64,000 nt of DNA from Aporhodopirellula sallentina SM41 (lineage in GTDB: Bacteria > Planctomycetota > Planctomycetia > Pirellulales > Pirellulaceae). The translations under genes and the position numbers were made by a program. Shown one piece after another: positions 63,424-64,000 of the stretch; position 1 is the first letter of the stretch; every line of letters starts with the position of its first letter. The notes beneath the pieces were generated by a model, which saw only the letters and a list, made by a program, of their open reading frames with translations, searched no databases and had not been told where the DNA came from. The stretch is from positions 1 to 64,000 of the forward strand of contig NZ_ANOH01000141.1 in assembly GCF_000346505.1 (NCBI RefSeq). Direction: 5' to 3'.

Positions 63424-64000
63424 ATGGCCAAGGATTTTCTCAAAGGAATTGCCGACGAGTACGACGTTGTTGTGATCGGCAGCGGCCTGGCCGGAATGAC
63501 GTCGGCGAATATTCTCGGCCGTGCGGGTCACCGGGTCCTGTTGCTCGAACAACATTACAAGCTCGGTGGGCTGGCAACCTGGTTCCTGCGTCCCGGCGGC
63601 CACACGTTCGACATTTCGCTGCACGGGTTCCCACACGGCATGGTGAAGTCGTGCCGACGGTACTGGAGCCGCGACATCGCCGATCGCATCGTTCAACTGA
63701 AAAACATCCGGTTCGATAACCCACAGTTCTCGCTGACGACGACGTTCAACCGAGACGACTTCACGCGGCTGCTGACCAACCGATTCGGGATCGCCGAACC
63801 AACCGTCAACGAGTTCTTCGACACCGCCCGCGGGATGAACTTTTACGACGACCAAACAACGACCACCCGGCAACTGTTCGATCGCTTCTTCCCCGGCCGC
63901 GACGACGTTGTGCGTCTGCTGATGGAACCGATCACGTATGCGAACGGGTCGACTCTCGAAGACCCCGCGATCACGTATGGGATCGTGTTCAGTAATTTCA
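63424..64000 (+). CDS. CrtI-like FAD-dependent oxidoreductase (partial, C-terminus outside the window)
   Basis: The first 192 residues of a second phytoene-desaturase-superfamily protein: [40 protein letters not shown] and [15 protein letters not shown] 63424 gives [16 protein letters not shown]. It is related to the gene at 59542-60939 but divergent from it. Together with ACP and ketosynthase it suggests a pathway that modifies an acyl or polyene chain; more genes may follow beyond the window. Confidence 0.85.
   Translation, partial: MAKDFLKGIADEYDVVVIGSGLAGMTSANILGRAGHRVLLLEQHYKLGGLATWFLRPGGHTFDISLHGFPHGMVKSCRRYWSRDIADRIVQLKNIRFDNPQFSLTTTFNRDDFTRLLTNRFGIAEPTVNEFFDTARGMNFYDDQTTTTRQLFDRFFPGRDDVVRLLMEPITYANGSTLEDPAITYGIVFSNF

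Overview
The window reads as a chromosomal segment of a planctomycete of the Pirellulaceae (Rhodopirellula/Pirellula-like). This is inferred from the mix of genes: two secreted sulfatases, an octahaem cytochrome with a helical-repeat tail, a eukaryote-type PTPMT1-like phosphatase, Gly/Cys/Tyr-rich and acidic lineage-specific secreted proteins, a planctomycete-style AIM24 protein, moderate-high GC, frequent GTG/TTG starts and weak Shine-Dalgarno sites. I saw no tRNA, rRNA, CRISPR array, insertion sequence or prophage. Almost all genes sit in short directons, often with 4-base ATGA stop/start overlaps.

Layout: 0-5.2 kb, a partial AIM24 gene and a divergent giant secreted peptidase (S9 domain with an inserted VHL-beta-like domain, then a DUF885 metallopeptidase domain broken by a one-base frameshift). 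5.4-9.1 kb, a metal/cobalamin-binding protein, an EboD-like sugar-phosphate cyclase and an aldo/keto reductase. 9.3-16.3 kb, a degenerate cyclophilin, an ABC exporter ATPase, an Uup-like ABC-F protein, a methyltransferase, a thioredoxin lipoprotein and a DUF151 protein. 16.5-24.1 kb, a PGP-phosphatase-like gene with panC, a nucleoside transporter, a small basic protein, argS, rsfS and a mannose-1-phosphate guanylyltransferase.

24.2-32.4 kb is the most unusual block: two membrane-anchored dynamin-like P-loop GTPases, a MotA/TolQ/ExbB channel and a secreted protein, all joined by ATGA overlaps, followed 11 bases later by an octahaem cytochrome c. I suggest this is an undescribed membrane-remodelling or energised envelope system. 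32.6-36.7 kb holds lineage-specific secreted proteins and an alpha/beta hydrolase. 36.8-43.9 kb holds mfd, a Gfo/Idh oxidoreductase, two ABC-2 permeases (probable partners of the ATPase at 11 kb) and an FKBP lipoprotein. 44-52 kb holds a CehA/McbA-like protein lacking its metal ligands, a CbpA-type J protein, two sulfatases and an acidic coiled-coil protein.

52.1-59.1 kb is an isoprenoid/housekeeping operon, xseB-ispA-dxs-nadK-rluA followed by DCC, DinB and methyltransferase genes. 59.5-64 kb is a type II fatty-acid/polyketide-like locus: CrtI-like oxidoreductase, ACP, ketosynthase, and a second CrtI-like gene running off the end. A pattern across the window is that all seven convergent gene junctions carry a large inverted repeat, several of one sequence family, as expected for bidirectional terminators.
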